Program-made: the position numbers and the translations under genes
Source of the DNA: a virus
DNA: 37,126 bases
Reading direction: 5' to 3' (one strand)
Virus record (IMG/VR): IMGVR_UViG_3300035698_004436
Location: 1-37,126 of that record
Shown: piece after piece, positions 15,405 to 25,300 of the stretch
How positions within the stretch are numbered: position 1 is the first letter of the stretch
How the letters are laid out: every line of letters begins with the position of its first letter
Notes under the pieces: model-generated
Databases searched by the model: none
Told to the model about the DNA's origin: nothing
The model's input: the letters and a program-made list of their open reading frames with translations, nothing else

Positions 15405-16496
15405 ATGGAAAGATCAATTTTGAAAGATAGTTTTAACAAAGCAGACATGGAAGCTTATGTTAACCGTAGAAGGGAACAATTCCTAAAAAAGAATTTTTGG
15501 GCTAAGTTTTTCCCTTTGAAGTACACTACCCAATTAACTTGGGAATCTCTTACCGGATCAGGAGGTAATCCTGTTATGGCTGATGTAATTGAATACAACG
15601 CATCGGCTCCTTTAAAGACTCGTAGAGTAGTCACCAAAACAACTGGTGATATTCCTAAGATAGCTCTGAAAAGGCAAATGGATGAGAAAGATTATAATGA
15701 GTATAATACTATTAAAGCATTATCCAGAGGTGGTGATCGCAATGCCATACTTGATATTGTATTTAATGATATTGACTTCTGTTATACAGGAGTTATGGCC
15801 AGAACTGAATATCTTGCAATGCAGGCACTTAGTTATGGAGTAATCTCATTAACAACCTCTAATAACAATGGTATTGTAACTGAGGTGGATTGTGATTTTG
15901 GCATACCTTCTGCAAATAAGACAGCCGTTACACTTCAGTGGTCACAGGCTTCCGGTGCTACCCCATTAACAGACATTAGGACTGTGGTAGATGATGCCGT
16001 TGCTTCAGGTTATCCTCTTGAATATATGCTAATGGACAGAACGGCCTTTGGAGAGCTTAGTGCAAATACTCAAGTGAAAAATGAATTTTCAGCACTTCGT
16101 AATACTGATGTAACAGATGCAGAGCCAACAATAGTTGAGTTGAATAAAATACTCAAGTCCCGGCTCTTACCTGAGATCATCATGATTGACTCACAGACAA
16201 GGTTTGAGAATACCGAACACAGCATGAGTAACATCACTCCTTGGAAAGCTGGTTATGTAACCTTTATTCCTCAAATGAAGATAGGTAATATCCTTCATGG
16301 ACCAATCGCTGAAGAGACAAGTGCAGCAGTTAGTAAAATAGCGACTCAGGTGAAAAGGGATCATGTGTTCATCTCTAAATGGTCCGAGCTGGAACCGTTC
16401 GGAGAGTTTACAAAAGGGCAGGCTAATGCCTTCCCCCGGTTTACCGATGTGGATAATATATTTATCCTTAAAGTCGATGCAACATCCTGGGCATAA
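15405..16496 (+). CDS. major capsid protein, gpE-like
   Basis: The 363-residue protein is in the range of the lambda gpE-type major capsid family (HK97 fold). Features fitting this are the N-terminal helix region with AYVNRRREQFLKKNFWAKFF, MADVIEYNASAPLKTRRVVT (the loop before the first sheet), GGDRNAILDIVFNDI and YTGVMARTEYLAMQALSYG (helical segment), YMLMDRTAFGELSANTQVK in the middle, and the C-terminal beta strands with VTFIPQMKIGNILHGP. It would form the icosahedral shell. It contains two Ala-Ser-Gly motifs (QASGATP, VASGYPL). It is the last gene before a strong terminator, as expected for a highly expressed product. Confidence 0.85.
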   Translation: MERSILKDSFNKADMEAYVNRRREQFLKKNFWAKFFPLKYTTQLTWESLTGSGGNPVMADVIEYNASAPLKTRRVVTKTTGDIPKIALKRQMDEKDYNEYNTIKALSRGGDRNAILDIVFNDIDFCYTGVMARTEYLAMQALSYGVISLTTSNNNGIVTEVDCDFGIPSANKTAVTLQWSQASGATPLTDIRTVVDDAVASGYPLEYMLMDRTAFGELSANTQVKNEFSALRNTDVTDAEPTIVELNKILKSRLLPEIIMIDSQTRFENTEHSMSNITPWKAGYVTFIPQMKIGNILHGPIAEETSAAVSKIATQVKRDHVFISKWSELEPFGEFTKGQANAFPRFTDVDNIFILKVDATSWA

Positions 16497-16502
16497 AAAT
16501 TT

Positions 16503-16530
16503 AAGGGAGTGGGATAACCTGCTCCCTTTT
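16503..16530 (+). terminator. strong intrinsic terminator after the major capsid gene
   Basis: AAGGGAG (16503-16509) pairs with CTCCCTT (16522-16528). The stem extends inward by GG/CC and two GU pairs to a four-base ATAA loop, about 11 pairs in all, followed by TTTT. It sits between the capsid gene and the neck genes and would reduce read-through, keeping capsid transcripts in excess. Confidence 0.85.
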
Positions 16531-16541
16531 AATAAAATGAT

Positions 16542-16859
16542 ATGACAAATCTTGAGGCAATAAAAGCCAAATTAAACTATCCTTTGTCAGATAATTCATT
16601 TATAGTTGCATTACAGGACAGGGGCGTTACTTCGGCAGGTGTTTATACAGGTGGGGAGTCGTTTGATTTGGCTTATGCTGATGCGATTAATACACTTGTA
16701 ACAGCTCCAGATACTACGGAAGGGGGGTTCTCTATTAGCTTGGCTGATAAGGCACAACTTTTAAGATTAGCAGATGGAATTTATACTAAGTATAGTATAT
16801 CTAATCCAATTACTACAAGTTCTTTGAAACAGAAAGCAACCTTTGTACAACGATTTTGA
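16542..16859 (+). CDS. head-tail connector-like protein
   Basis: The 105-residue protein starts MTNLEAIKAKLNYPLSDNSF and is mostly helical in appearance (ALQDRGV, AYADAINTLVTA, LADKAQLLRLADGIYTKY). This size, helical content and position just after the capsid gene match the adaptor that docks on the portal (gp6/gp15-like connectors; small Bacteroidota families of this type exist). The motif match alone is weak, so the call rests mainly on gene order. It ends in a TGATG overlap with the next gene. Confidence 0.6.
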   Translation: MTNLEAIKAKLNYPLSDNSFIVALQDRGVTSAGVYTGGESFDLAYADAINTLVTAPDTTEGGFSISLADKAQLLRLADGIYTKYSISNPITTSSLKQKATFVQRF

Positions 16860-17173
16860 TGAATCAATATCCTGACAGCATAGTAATAACTACTTCAGCA
16901 TCCGCTTCACAGAACGCAAGCGGTGTATGGACCACAGGGGCAACAGGCTCTTATAGTCTTGATTGTAGGGCTGAAGTGAACGGGGCGGGCAAAAGGATAG
17001 CATCTTCGGACGGTGCGCTAGTTGATTACTCATTCCAGGTGTTTTTACCTGTTATGACAACTGTTATACCTCCGGACTCAGACTTTGTACTTACTGCCTT
17101 ATCTAATGGCACTATATCAGGCAAGGTAAAGAGATCATCTAATGGACAACTAAACTCACGGATATGGCTTTAA
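16859..17173 (+). CDS. head closure/stopper-like protein
   Basis: The 104-residue protein is beta-rich: SIVITTSASASQNASGVW, YSLDCRAEVN, DYSFQVFLPV and DFVLTALSNGTISGKVKR. This resembles the small barrel of head-closure proteins (SPP1 gp16 or lambda FII type). I start it at the ATG at 16859, which overlaps the preceding stop as TGATG; a TTG three bases upstream is less likely. It has one Ala-Ser-Gly motif. It overlaps the next gene by 10 bases. Confidence 0.55.
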   Translation: MNQYPDSIVITTSASASQNASGVWTTGATGSYSLDCRAEVNGAGKRIASSDGALVDYSFQVFLPVMTTVIPPDSDFVLTALSNGTISGKVKRSSNGQLNSRIWL

Positions 17174-17631
17174 AGAGTAATTTCGATGAAGCAAAATCAA
17201 TGAGGGATGTTGAGAAACAGTCTGATAATCTCCATACTAAGATCCTTAACTCGTTTATAAGAGCGGGTGAAGAGTTTGTTACTAATGCCAGAGGTCAGGG
17301 ACAGAGTCATGAGATGGGACAATACAAGGATCAGACAACAAACCTTCGTAACTCGATAGCTTATTATACTTTTTACAACGGTAAGTTAGTGCATAGGAAT
17401 GAAAAAGGTAATGCTAATGTAAATATGCAGGAGATAAGTGGCTTGGTTAAGCCTAAAGGGTATCAGACAATAGGTATTGCAGGACAGAATTATGCTTCTC
17501 ATGTTGAGTCAAAAGGATATAATGTTATCTCTTACCAAGCAGATATTTTTATGGTAGACTTAACAGTGTATCTGGAAAAGCTTGAAGTAGTTAGTAAAGG
17601 AACCGCAGCACGAATGGAAGAAACATTATGA
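17164..17631 (+). CDS. neck/tail component, HK97 gp10-like
   Basis: The 155-residue protein has an N-terminal helical half (AKSMRDVEKQSDNLHTKILN, then a short FIRAGEEFVTNARGQ segment), a central LRNSIAYYTFYNGKLV strand pair and the IAGQNYASHVESKGYNVISY segment. That last segment is the typical YA.yvE.G..V pattern of HK97-gp10-like neck proteins. It would act at the tail-side end of the neck during joining. Order connector, closure, gp10-like, tail terminator is conserved in siphoviruses. It overlaps the next gene by four bases. Confidence 0.7.
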   Translation: MALKSNFDEAKSMRDVEKQSDNLHTKILNSFIRAGEEFVTNARGQGQSHEMGQYKDQTTNLRNSIAYYTFYNGKLVHRNEKGNANVNMQEISGLVKPKGYQTIGIAGQNYASHVESKGYNVISYQADIFMVDLTVYLEKLEVVSKGTAARMEETL

Positions 17632-18023
17632 GCGATTACAAGACAACGGATTTTGTCATAGACAGTGTTTATTCTTTATTAGGATCAATAACGGTTCCTA
17701 AGTATCGAAAAACAAAACCATCGAAGTCAACCGCTGAGGAGTATGTTGTTATTAATTCGCTTCCTATAAATGCTGCTGTGATGCAGAAGTGTTATGTCAA
17801 TGTTAATTATCACGTTAAAGACATAGACGGCGGTACAAGCACTGGATTAACGCCTGATGATACTAAACTATCAGCCGGGACAGCACTTGTATTAGCAGCA
17901 CTAGAAAAGGTTACTACGACACTTTATCTGATTGACTTTGAAGGTCAGGAAACAATAAGAGAGGAACAATTAGGGGAACATTATTCAAATTTACGATTTA
18001 GTTTTAAAAATATTAACAATTAA
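17628..18023 (+). CDS. tail terminator/completion-like protein
   Basis: The 131-residue protein has the size and order of the gpU / gp17-type tail terminator that caps the tube. It begins DYKTTDFVIDSVYSLLGSIT, then a beta strand YVVINSLPINAA and YVNVNYHVKDI, and ends with LYLIDFEGQETIREEQLGEH and LRFSFKNIN. The helix-then-sheet arrangement fits, but sequence similarity is too low for certainty. The next gene is the tube protein, as expected. Confidence 0.55.
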   Translation: MSDYKTTDFVIDSVYSLLGSITVPKYRKTKPSKSTAEEYVVINSLPINAAVMQKCYVNVNYHVKDIDGGTSTGLTPDDTKLSAGTALVLAALEKVTTTLYLIDFEGQETIREEQLGEHYSNLRFSFKNINN

Positions 18024-18034
18024 AAGGAAAAAAT

Positions 18035-18538
18035 ATGTCAGTATTACTATTCGGAGTAAAATCCGTAAAATATGGAACAGCCGCAACGGGTAGCAATATG
18101 CCCTCCGGTGCAGCTCTGACTTCATTGCCAAACACTGTAAAAGGCACTGTAAGTATTGAGGAAGGTCCAGGAACCACTACAAAGTTTTGGGTAGATCAAA
18201 AATCTACACCAGTTAAGATCATCAAGACAGAAGAAGGTGAAGTAACTGCTTCGATGCAATTTTATGACCTAACTTTTGCAACAGTGGCAGCACTTAAGGG
18301 AGGTGTAGGTAATGCTTCAGGTTATACTCCGGCAACCGGATTTAATTTGATTGAATTGGCTCTTGAGATTGAGACAGACTCAAATCATAAGTTCCAGTTC
18401 TATAATGCACATATAGAAACACACCTAACAGGGGGTGGCGCTCGTGATAGCTTATTTGCTATGGAGATGAACGCAATGCCACAGTTAACAGCAGACGAAA
18501 CAGGTAGCTGGAAGATTGATGCACTGGGAGCTATATAA
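18035..18538 (+). CDS. major tail tube protein
   Basis: The 167-residue protein is beta-rich with few charged helices: MSVLLFGVKSVKYG, TKFWVDQKSTPVKIIKTEEG, EVTASMQFYDLTFATVAALK and HKFQFYNAHIETHLTGGGAR. Position between the terminator-like protein and the frameshifted chaperone is that of the tail tube subunit, which polymerises as hexameric rings around the tape measure. It includes one Ala-Ser-Gly (GNASGYTP). A spaced start after an AAAAGGAAAAA stretch suggests independent, strong translation. Confidence 0.72.
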   Translation: MSVLLFGVKSVKYGTAATGSNMPSGAALTSLPNTVKGTVSIEEGPGTTTKFWVDQKSTPVKIIKTEEGEVTASMQFYDLTFATVAALKGGVGNASGYTPATGFNLIELALEIETDSNHKFQFYNAHIETHLTGGGARDSLFAMEMNAMPQLTADETGSWKIDALGAI

Positions 18539-18543
18539 GCCTT

Positions 18544-18954
18544 ATGAAAAAGGAGGTTTCAAATATTATTCTTCAGCAACATGGGCCGGGTGATTGTTTT
18601 ACTTTAAAATGGGGTTGGTTTACTTTTCATTTAAGTATTAAGCCTATTACTGCCCGTCAATTGATTGGTATTAGTGGTGAACTTAGCCAATTAAAAGATA
18701 TTGATAAGGAAAGGGAAATGTTCCCAATGTTAATGGATAATAGCTCTGATTTAGTTCATATCTCAAATGCTATTGCTATAGCTACCGGGGCCAAGTGGAG
18801 AAGGGTTATTGCACGTGCTATATTAAAGTTAGATTTAAAAGACATACAGACACTCTTTAATTTAGTGCATAAACAATCTGACCCTTCACCTTTTTTTTTT
18901 ATTATCATATTGGCGAAGGGCAGCATGAACCTATTGGAGAAGAAAAAGGAGTAG
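18544..18954 (+). CDS. tail assembly chaperone, short (gpG-like) form
   Basis: The 136-residue protein lies between tail tube and tape measure, the position of gpG-type chaperones. It is helical (ITARQLIGISGELSQLKD, VHISNAIAIATGAKWRRVIA, LKDIQTLFNLVHKQ). Near the end the reading frame crosses ten T residues (18891-18900, codons CCT TTT TTT TTT ATT) and then continues only 18 codons, with a basic, low-complexity tail. The sequence after the run is open in the -1 frame, so most of the useful coding information lies there. The short form would be the product of ribosomes that do not slip. The start at 18544 follows a clear gap. Confidence 0.7.
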   Translation: MKKEVSNIILQQHGPGDCFTLKWGWFTFHLSIKPITARQLIGISGELSQLKDIDKEREMFPMLMDNSSDLVHISNAIAIATGAKWRRVIARAILKLDLKDIQTLFNLVHKQSDPSPFFFIIILAKGSMNLLEKKKE

Positions 18955-19151
18955 CTAAAGGTGGTGATTCAATCTTCGGTAGAATTGCATTGATGCGTGT
19001 GAAATTAGGATTAACAGATACAGAGTTAATGAACACCAGTTGGATTGCATTAAATTTAGAGATGGTTGATTACCCATATTTTGATTATTCCGGGAAAAAG
19101 GTTGTTAGGGGTAAAGAAGCAAAAGATGCACTTCAGAAATACATAAAATGA
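18544..19151 (+). CDS. tail assembly chaperone, -1 frameshifted fusion (gpGT-like)
   Basis: If ribosomes slip back one base on T18891-T18900, translation continues as YYHIGEGQHEPIGEEKG, then IFGRIALMRVKLGLTDTEL, and ends KEAKDALQKYIK at 19149-19151. That adds about 83 residues to about 119, making roughly 202 in all. The -1 frame has no early stop, has normal protein-like composition, and ends two bases before the tape measure ATG at 19153. It has no good start of its own; an internal ATG at 18993 would give only 52 residues. A T-rich slippery heptamer between tube and tape measure genes is the well-known arrangement in lambda-like tails. Coordinates are for the joined product. Confidence 0.7.
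18891..18900 (+). other. slippery T10 run for programmed -1 frameshifting
   Basis: Ten consecutive T after CACC. A T TTT TTT heptamer lets both tRNAs re-pair after a one-base slip backward. It joins the chaperone frame to the -1 frame that ends at 19151. A homopolymer sequencing error could also give a frame change here, but the conserved location of this event in tail gene clusters favours a real site. Confidence 0.65.
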
Positions 19152-19152
19152 C

Positions 19153-21534
19153 ATGGCCAGTATACAATTTTCAGCAGACCTAGATACTTCCAAACTTGAA
19201 AAAGGGATCAAGCAGTCAAACAAAACAGTAAAAGACTGGTCTAAGAATGTCGAAAGGGCTAGTGGTAAGGCCGATCAGTCATTTAAAAACTTAGGATCAT
19301 CTCTAAAATCTACTATTAACGAGCAAAAAAGTTATGTCAAAGGGCTGACTAATGAGATTAGAGAGATGCAAAAGGCTTTCGACAAAGCTACAGGAGGCTC
19401 TAAAAAATCAAAATTAGGTGCAGAGTTAGGTCAGGCTAAAAGAAGACTAAAGGAGGCTACCGGAGAACTAATCGGTATGCAGGAAGAGCAGATTGCAGTA
19501 AACAATAAAGAGATTGAAAGTACTAAAGGGCTAACAGATCAGGTTAAGGATTGGGCATTAAAACTTGGCGGTGTTGCTCTTGCTTATAAGTTAGTCAAAG
19601 AGGCCATAGGGAAACTTACTACTGCTATTAATACTTTTAATATTGCAGGTGCTGTGATGCAACAGGTGATGTATAATATAGTCACTGGTGCGCAGAGCTG
19701 GACTGCCGGGATACAAAATGCAATTAAGGCACAAAAAAGATTAAACGAACTTCGATTTGAAGAGAAGATATATGCAAAAGGAGCTTTAGAGGAAACAATA
19801 AAGTACGATAAAGCACTTTCGGCTGCTCACGATCAGTTATTAACGGCAACGGAAAGGGTAGAGGCTTATGATGCTGCATTAGAACATTTAGAGAATGTTA
19901 ATAAACTCCGCAAAAAATCAGTACAGGATGAGATTGATGCACTAACAGAGTCAAGAGAATTTCAAAAAGGAGATGAAAAAACTGTTTTAAAAATAGCAGA
20001 TTTAAAACTTAAATTATTACAGTTAGATCACAGGTTATGGGCAGGGCAAAGAGAGATGGTATCAATGCGTTCTGGGATAGTAAAAACTGAAGAAAGAAAT
20101 ACAAAAAAGGCTTTAGACGACAAAAAGAAAACAGTAATTGAGGCTGCAAAGATTGAGAATAAGATTAAGAAAGAGCAGGACTTATTAACTAAGGCAGTTG
20201 AGGCAGGTAATGAGGCTGAGATAAAAGCTATTGCAAAAAGGCTTGTAGAGCTGCAAAAAGAACTCGTAATAAGACAAAAGATAGCAAGTATAGCTATTGG
20301 GGAGGCAATAACAAGGGAAACTCCAATATCGAAGATAACAGGAATAAAAACACCTACATTATTACCAGGCGGATTAAAAACAACATCTAAGTTATCAGGG
20401 AAGCCTTCAATGGCAAGAAAGGCATTAACCGAAGAAGAGAAAAGGGTGCTTGAAGAACAATTAGAATTAAGAAATAAAATAGTAACTGCTGCTGGTGATT
20501 TGGTTTATAAGATTGGGGAACAGATTGGATTAGATGAAGATCAGCAACAGACATTAGAAGGACAACTTAATACAATAGATCAGATTACTTCAGGAAACTA
20601 CTTAGGAGCTGCTACAAGCTTTTTAAGTACACTTATGGAGATGATACCAAAAGAAGCTGATAAGTTTGCAGGACAGATCGAAGATATTAATAAATTACTT
20701 GAAGAACATCAAAGATTAATCGCAATATCAGAACGTAAAGGCGGGGGAGAAGAAGCTAGGCGGAATGAATTAAATGATCTTGAAAAAAAATTAGCAACAC
20801 AACAAGCAGCATTAAAAAAAGCAGAAGATGAATTAACTCATGGATGGAGTTGGTGGCGAACCGAAAAAGGAATGAAAGAAGCTGCTGCTGCTGCTGAACG
20901 ATTAACTGATGAAATATTAGATACAAATATTGCGATTGAAGATGCGCAACAGTCATTAGATGATTTTCTGTCTGGAGACATTACCGAAAACACTATTGCT
21001 TCAGCTATTGCTCAAGGATTTCAAGAAGGGAAAACCAGTGTAGATGATTTTGCCGGTTATATGAATGATATTTTGCTTGATGCTGTTATGAATGTATTTA
21101 AGTCGCAATATCTTCTTCCTTTGATAGATCAATATTTTATGCCTGCACTTGGTACATTTCTTGCAGATGGGACATTAGATCCTGATGAAATCGCTGATCT
21201 TAATGAGAGGATTGGATATATAGGCGATATGGCACAACCATATTTTGATGCTCTTACTGGAGGACTTGATCTTGGTGGCGACTCTATTAATCAGGGATTA
21301 ACCGGGCAGATACAGAGAAGCATAACCGAAGAGACTGGAACCGAACTAGCTGGATTATTCAGAAGGTTTGCAGATGACCAAAGAGTAGCAAAAGATTATT
21401 CCATATTAGGTGTAACACATCTTGTGGGAATTGAAGCAAATACCGCACAGACAGTAACAGAATTACAGAACGCAGTAATAGAATTACAAGCAATAAATAT
21501 TAATACAAAAGGGGTTAATGTAGTGGATTTATAG
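19153..21534 (+). CDS. tape measure protein
   Basis: The 793-residue protein is the longest tail-core protein and almost entirely helical. Coiled-coil regions lie near residues 20-120 (KSTINEQKSYVKGLTNEIRE and following) and 225-375 (for example LTKAVEAGNEAEIKAIAKRL). A hydrophobic stretch near residues 137-180 (GVALAYKLVKEAIGKL, IAGAVMQQVMYNIVTGAQ) would insert into the host membrane during DNA entry. A mixed region near 520-620 is also helical, and the end (TAQTVTELQNAVIELQAINI) looks like a docking helix. It sets tail length and is threaded by the chaperones encoded just upstream. By the usual 1.5 angstrom per residue rule the tail would be near 120 nm. Confidence 0.88.
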   Translation: MASIQFSADLDTSKLEKGIKQSNKTVKDWSKNVERASGKADQSFKNLGSSLKSTINEQKSYVKGLTNEIREMQKAFDKATGGSKKSKLGAELGQAKRRLKEATGELIGMQEEQIAVNNKEIESTKGLTDQVKDWALKLGGVALAYKLVKEAIGKLTTAINTFNIAGAVMQQVMYNIVTGAQSWTAGIQNAIKAQKRLNELRFEEKIYAKGALEETIKYDKALSAAHDQLLTATERVEAYDAALEHLENVNKLRKKSVQDEIDALTESREFQKGDEKTVLKIADLKLKLLQLDHRLWAGQREMVSMRSGIVKTEERNTKKALDDKKKTVIEAAKIENKIKKEQDLLTKAVEAGNEAEIKAIAKRLVELQKELVIRQKIASIAIGEAITRETPISKITGIKTPTLLPGGLKTTSKLSGKPSMARKALTEEEKRVLEEQLELRNKIVTAAGDLVYKIGEQIGLDEDQQQTLEGQLNTIDQITSGNYLGAATSFLSTLMEMIPKEADKFAGQIEDINKLLEEHQRLIAISERKGGGEEARRNELNDLEKKLATQQAALKKAEDELTHGWSWWRTEKGMKEAAAAAERLTDEILDTNIAIEDAQQSLDDFLSGDITENTIASAIAQGFQEGKTSVDDFAGYMNDILLDAVMNVFKSQYLLPLIDQYFMPALGTFLADGTLDPDEIADLNERIGYIGDMAQPYFDALTGGLDLGGDSINQGLTGQIQRSITEETGTELAGLFRRFADDQRVAKDYSILGVTHLVGIEANTAQTVTELQNAVIELQAININTKGVNVVDL

Positions 21535-21536
21535 AT

Positions 21537-22343
21537 ATGGCACACACTCTAAATAATATTGCACTCAGCACATACGGACTTACAGCAGGTCACGCACCGG
21601 CAAGCAATGTGAGTATGGAGGGGGTGTTCGATATGCCTAAAAGAACCGGAACGACATTTAAAGACTGGGATGACTCGGATAGTGTGGAGCCTTGGGTTTT
21701 AGCTGATGAGCTGTTTTTCGCAGGAAGGGATATTGTTTTCTCCGGATCGATACAGGGTACAGTATCAGGGATGAATGGTTATCTGGAAAGCTTTTATGAT
21801 GCTATCAATGCAGCAATAGGACTGAGTACATTAGTTACTCCATACAATAGTGCATCCGGTTATGTTAAATCTGTTATCCCTCAATACATGGATGGCGGGT
21901 GTTCGGTTGAAATGACCTTCCGTGAGCCAGTTGTTTCTTTAGTAGGCTCATTACCAGCAACAGGATCGAGTGCTAATATGATTGATTCGATTCCATTTTT
22001 ATCATTCGGATTATACTTATCAAAAGCAGAGGCATTACATGAACTAGCAGAACCTAAAGAACAATACTTCACTAAATACGGTGCAGAGGGTTATCAAATA
22101 GTAAAGAGAAAAAATAAAACACTAGAGATAAGAGGTTTTGTAATTGGTACTTCGTTATCAGATTTCACAACTAAAGTACAGGCTCTTTATAAGGCTTTCT
22201 CATCAGCAGGGACCAGGACAATAGTATTAGATACCACAACGACAGTAACTTGTTTTGCAATAGAAGGATTTAGGATTAGTAATATTATTTTATATGATAC
22301 GGGCATGATTGGGAGGTTTAATATTAGTTTGATAATTATATGA
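21537..22343 (+). CDS. distal tail protein, Dit-like
   Basis: The 268-residue protein directly follows the tape measure. Its first half (NNIALSTYGLTAGHAPASNV, KDWDDSDSVEPWVLADELFF, FAGRDIVFSGSIQG, LESFYDAINAA) looks like a Dit N-terminal ring domain, repeated in a second half after FGLYLSKAEALHELAEPKEQ by YGAEGYQIVKRKNKTLEIRG and KVQALYKAFSSAGTRTIVLD. That internal duplication is common in Dit proteins and gives a hexameric hub at the tail tip. It has one Ala-Ser-Gly. It overlaps the next gene by four bases. Confidence 0.72.
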   Translation: MAHTLNNIALSTYGLTAGHAPASNVSMEGVFDMPKRTGTTFKDWDDSDSVEPWVLADELFFAGRDIVFSGSIQGTVSGMNGYLESFYDAINAAIGLSTLVTPYNSASGYVKSVIPQYMDGGCSVEMTFREPVVSLVGSLPATGSSANMIDSIPFLSFGLYLSKAEALHELAEPKEQYFTKYGAEGYQIVKRKNKTLEIRGFVIGTSLSDFTTKVQALYKAFSSAGTRTIVLDTTTTVTCFAIEGFRISNIILYDTGMIGRFNISLIII

Positions 22344-25300
22344 CAACAATAGACATATATCGTGGGTCTAGCGCAATAGAATCGATTGAGATCGATAATA
22401 AAACTGTCTTTAGTAAGAAGCTCCAGGGAGATCAGAAGATAACCACTGAGTTTATTCATAAGGGTGCTTCCGGTCTTGATGTTACTATTGGTGATTATAT
22501 ATCTTATCCTGCCTCTGGGGAGCATTATACTATTAACCGATTGCCAAGTGTAGTTAAAATCAATGATTCAACCTTTAAGTATAATATAACCTTTGAGGCT
22601 ACCCGATATAATTTGGCTAAGAAATTACTCGTATCTTCTGATGAGGTGACAGACTTTAGTTATAACGGTTCTCCTTCAGATCATCTTACCCGGATATTGG
22701 CTAATATAAATGTAATTGATCCCACATGGACGGCAGGGGCTAGTAACTCCACTGGAACAGACAAAACTATACAATATATAAACGAGTCTTGTATGTCTGC
22801 ACTAAGCAAGGTATCAGATGCGTGGGATATGGAGTTTGATATTAACGACAGGGTTATCACTTTGCAGGATGCTATCAATGGAGCTTCTGGTTATAGCTTT
22901 CAATATGGTCAGGCTTCGGGGTTGTATAAGCTTGAACGGCAACAAGTATCTAATCAGAATATAATAACAAGGTGTTACGGTTATGGAGGTACAAAGAACA
23001 TACCAGCTACGTATCGTGCGCCATCAGGAGGCACTAAGAGATTAATCTTTGCAGCTTCGGGAGTTGGTTACTTACAAGACTCTGCAGCAACGGGTTCTTA
23101 TGGTGTTATAGAGGCCCAATATACAGATGATACTATCTACCCACAACGCACTGCTCCGCTGACGGGAGTGGTTTATGCTGCTTCTGGTACGGGTGCATGG
23201 GATACCGATACAGACTATGTAGTCGATTCGGCAATAGATTTTGATGTGAATAGTTATACCATCGAAGGACAGACAGCTACAATAGTATTCAAGTCAGGTG
23301 ATCTAAATGGTATTGAGTGTGAGATATGGAAATACGTTGATGCTACAAAGCGGTTTTATATAACTCCTTTTAAAGATACAGACGGAGCTATACGTCCTAA
23401 CTCGGTTAATTATCCTAGCTCTGGTGATAGTTATACTATTACTAATATATCAATGCCCGATACTTATGTTACTACAGCAGAAACGACACTACAGGGGGCT
23501 ACACAGACATTTTTAGATCAGAACAAGACTCCCCAGGTTGTTTACTCTTTAGATATTGATCCTAAGTATGCAAAAGACAATACCATTGATCTCTCTGTAG
23601 GTGATAAGGTAACACTGATAGATACTGATTTAAGTATTAATTCATTGATAAGAATTTCATCTATTGAATTTCCTTTAACTAATGCCTATAAGATAAAAGC
23701 TACTATAGCAGACTTTGTACCCTATACCTTAAATGAAAGGGTTGTTAAGACTACAATAGCAAATATAAGAGATACTACCATAGTTGATAAAGACAATAGG
23801 GAATTAACAAGAAGGCTTAAGGTTAGCCAGACAACAACTGATTCAGATTTAAGCTTATATGCTAAACTTGCCAGTCCGCACTTTACAGGCAAGGTGGGAA
23901 TTAATACTGTGGCTGGTGTAGATTTACATATTTCATCTGCGGATTATGTTTTGCTTCCTATGGCAAAAATTGCAGGTACAGTTAATGGATCAGCAGAACT
24001 ACAATTAGAAAGATACTCTGTTGGAAGAACAAATGGTATTGTTTTATCTGACAATAATGTAACTAAGTGGTTCTTTGGTCAATATTATGATGGCGGTGGA
24101 GGTCAATATAATTTAGGTCTTGGGACTACTAATTTAGCAGCCAATCAAATAGTGGTTATTACGCCAGCAGGGAATATAGGGGCTGGAACAGATACTCCTT
24201 ACTCAAATACGACATATAGAGGATTTACGCTTAAGGGTAGTGGGGTAGATACGGGTGGAATGTATGAATCAGTCACAAGTGATGCTTCTAAAAAAGTTAT
24301 ACTATTTGCTAATAATTTAGGGGGTAATTTAAGAACAGAAACAAGTCATCCTCTTTATTTAGGAACACATGCAGTTACTAGGGTGGAGATAGGAACTACT
24401 GGGGAGGTTAAAGAACCTAGTTTTGTAGATGGGTGGACTATTAATGGTGGTCAGAATTGGCATATAACAGCAGCCGGAGATTGTACGTTTGAGAACATGC
24501 TTATTAGGGGTGCTGCTCGATTCCGTGAGTTAATAATAGATCAGCTTTCAGTTATAGGAGGTAGTACTTTGCAATCAGTCGCAAGGGGTAAGATAGAAAG
24601 CATAGATGTTCCAAATTCAAAGGTAACATTAGAAGATTTTTATGGTTATGGAGTAACACAATTTGCAGATGATGATTTCTTTTGGAGTAAGAATATAGAT
24701 ATAGATGGAGCTACATTTAGTGATAATAGAGGACAGGTATCTGCTGCCACTGGGTTGGAATTAACTCTTGATTTTACTGTTGATGGGAATAATGGAGCAA
24801 TAGGAGATTTCGCAGTAGGTGATGTTATCGTACAACGGGGTCACCCGACAAATGTAGATCGGCAATCTCTTATTTATACAACGGTATCAGACCCAAGTAA
24901 TCCATTTAGAAAAATAATGACAGAAGTGGATAGCTTGGCATCTTTTGGCACTTTAGCTAAAATAAAACTACAAGATGGCAATTTGGCAAGTTTAGGGGGT
25001 CATGATATTGTACCCGCCAGTGGTGGGTTTGGATTATATTCTAATAATGTATATCTATCCGGATTAATACAAGCTTCATCAGGTTCGATAGGGGGATGGA
25101 ATATAAGTGATAATTCTATATACACAGGAACAGAATATACATCATTAGTAGGTGGTTATGCTGCTAGTGGTATTACTATTAAATCTAATGGTTCTATTCA
25201 TGGAGAGAATTTTTATTTTTCAGATGATGGATCATTAGGATTATTAGAATCACAACCACACTGGATACCGAAGATAACTGGAACTACTTTACGCAATTCA

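Noticed and set aside
18993-19151. Separate 52-residue gene starting at the internal ATG
   Set aside because: It would leave the open -1 frame before it unexplained; the frameshift model explains the full open stretch and fits tail clusters.
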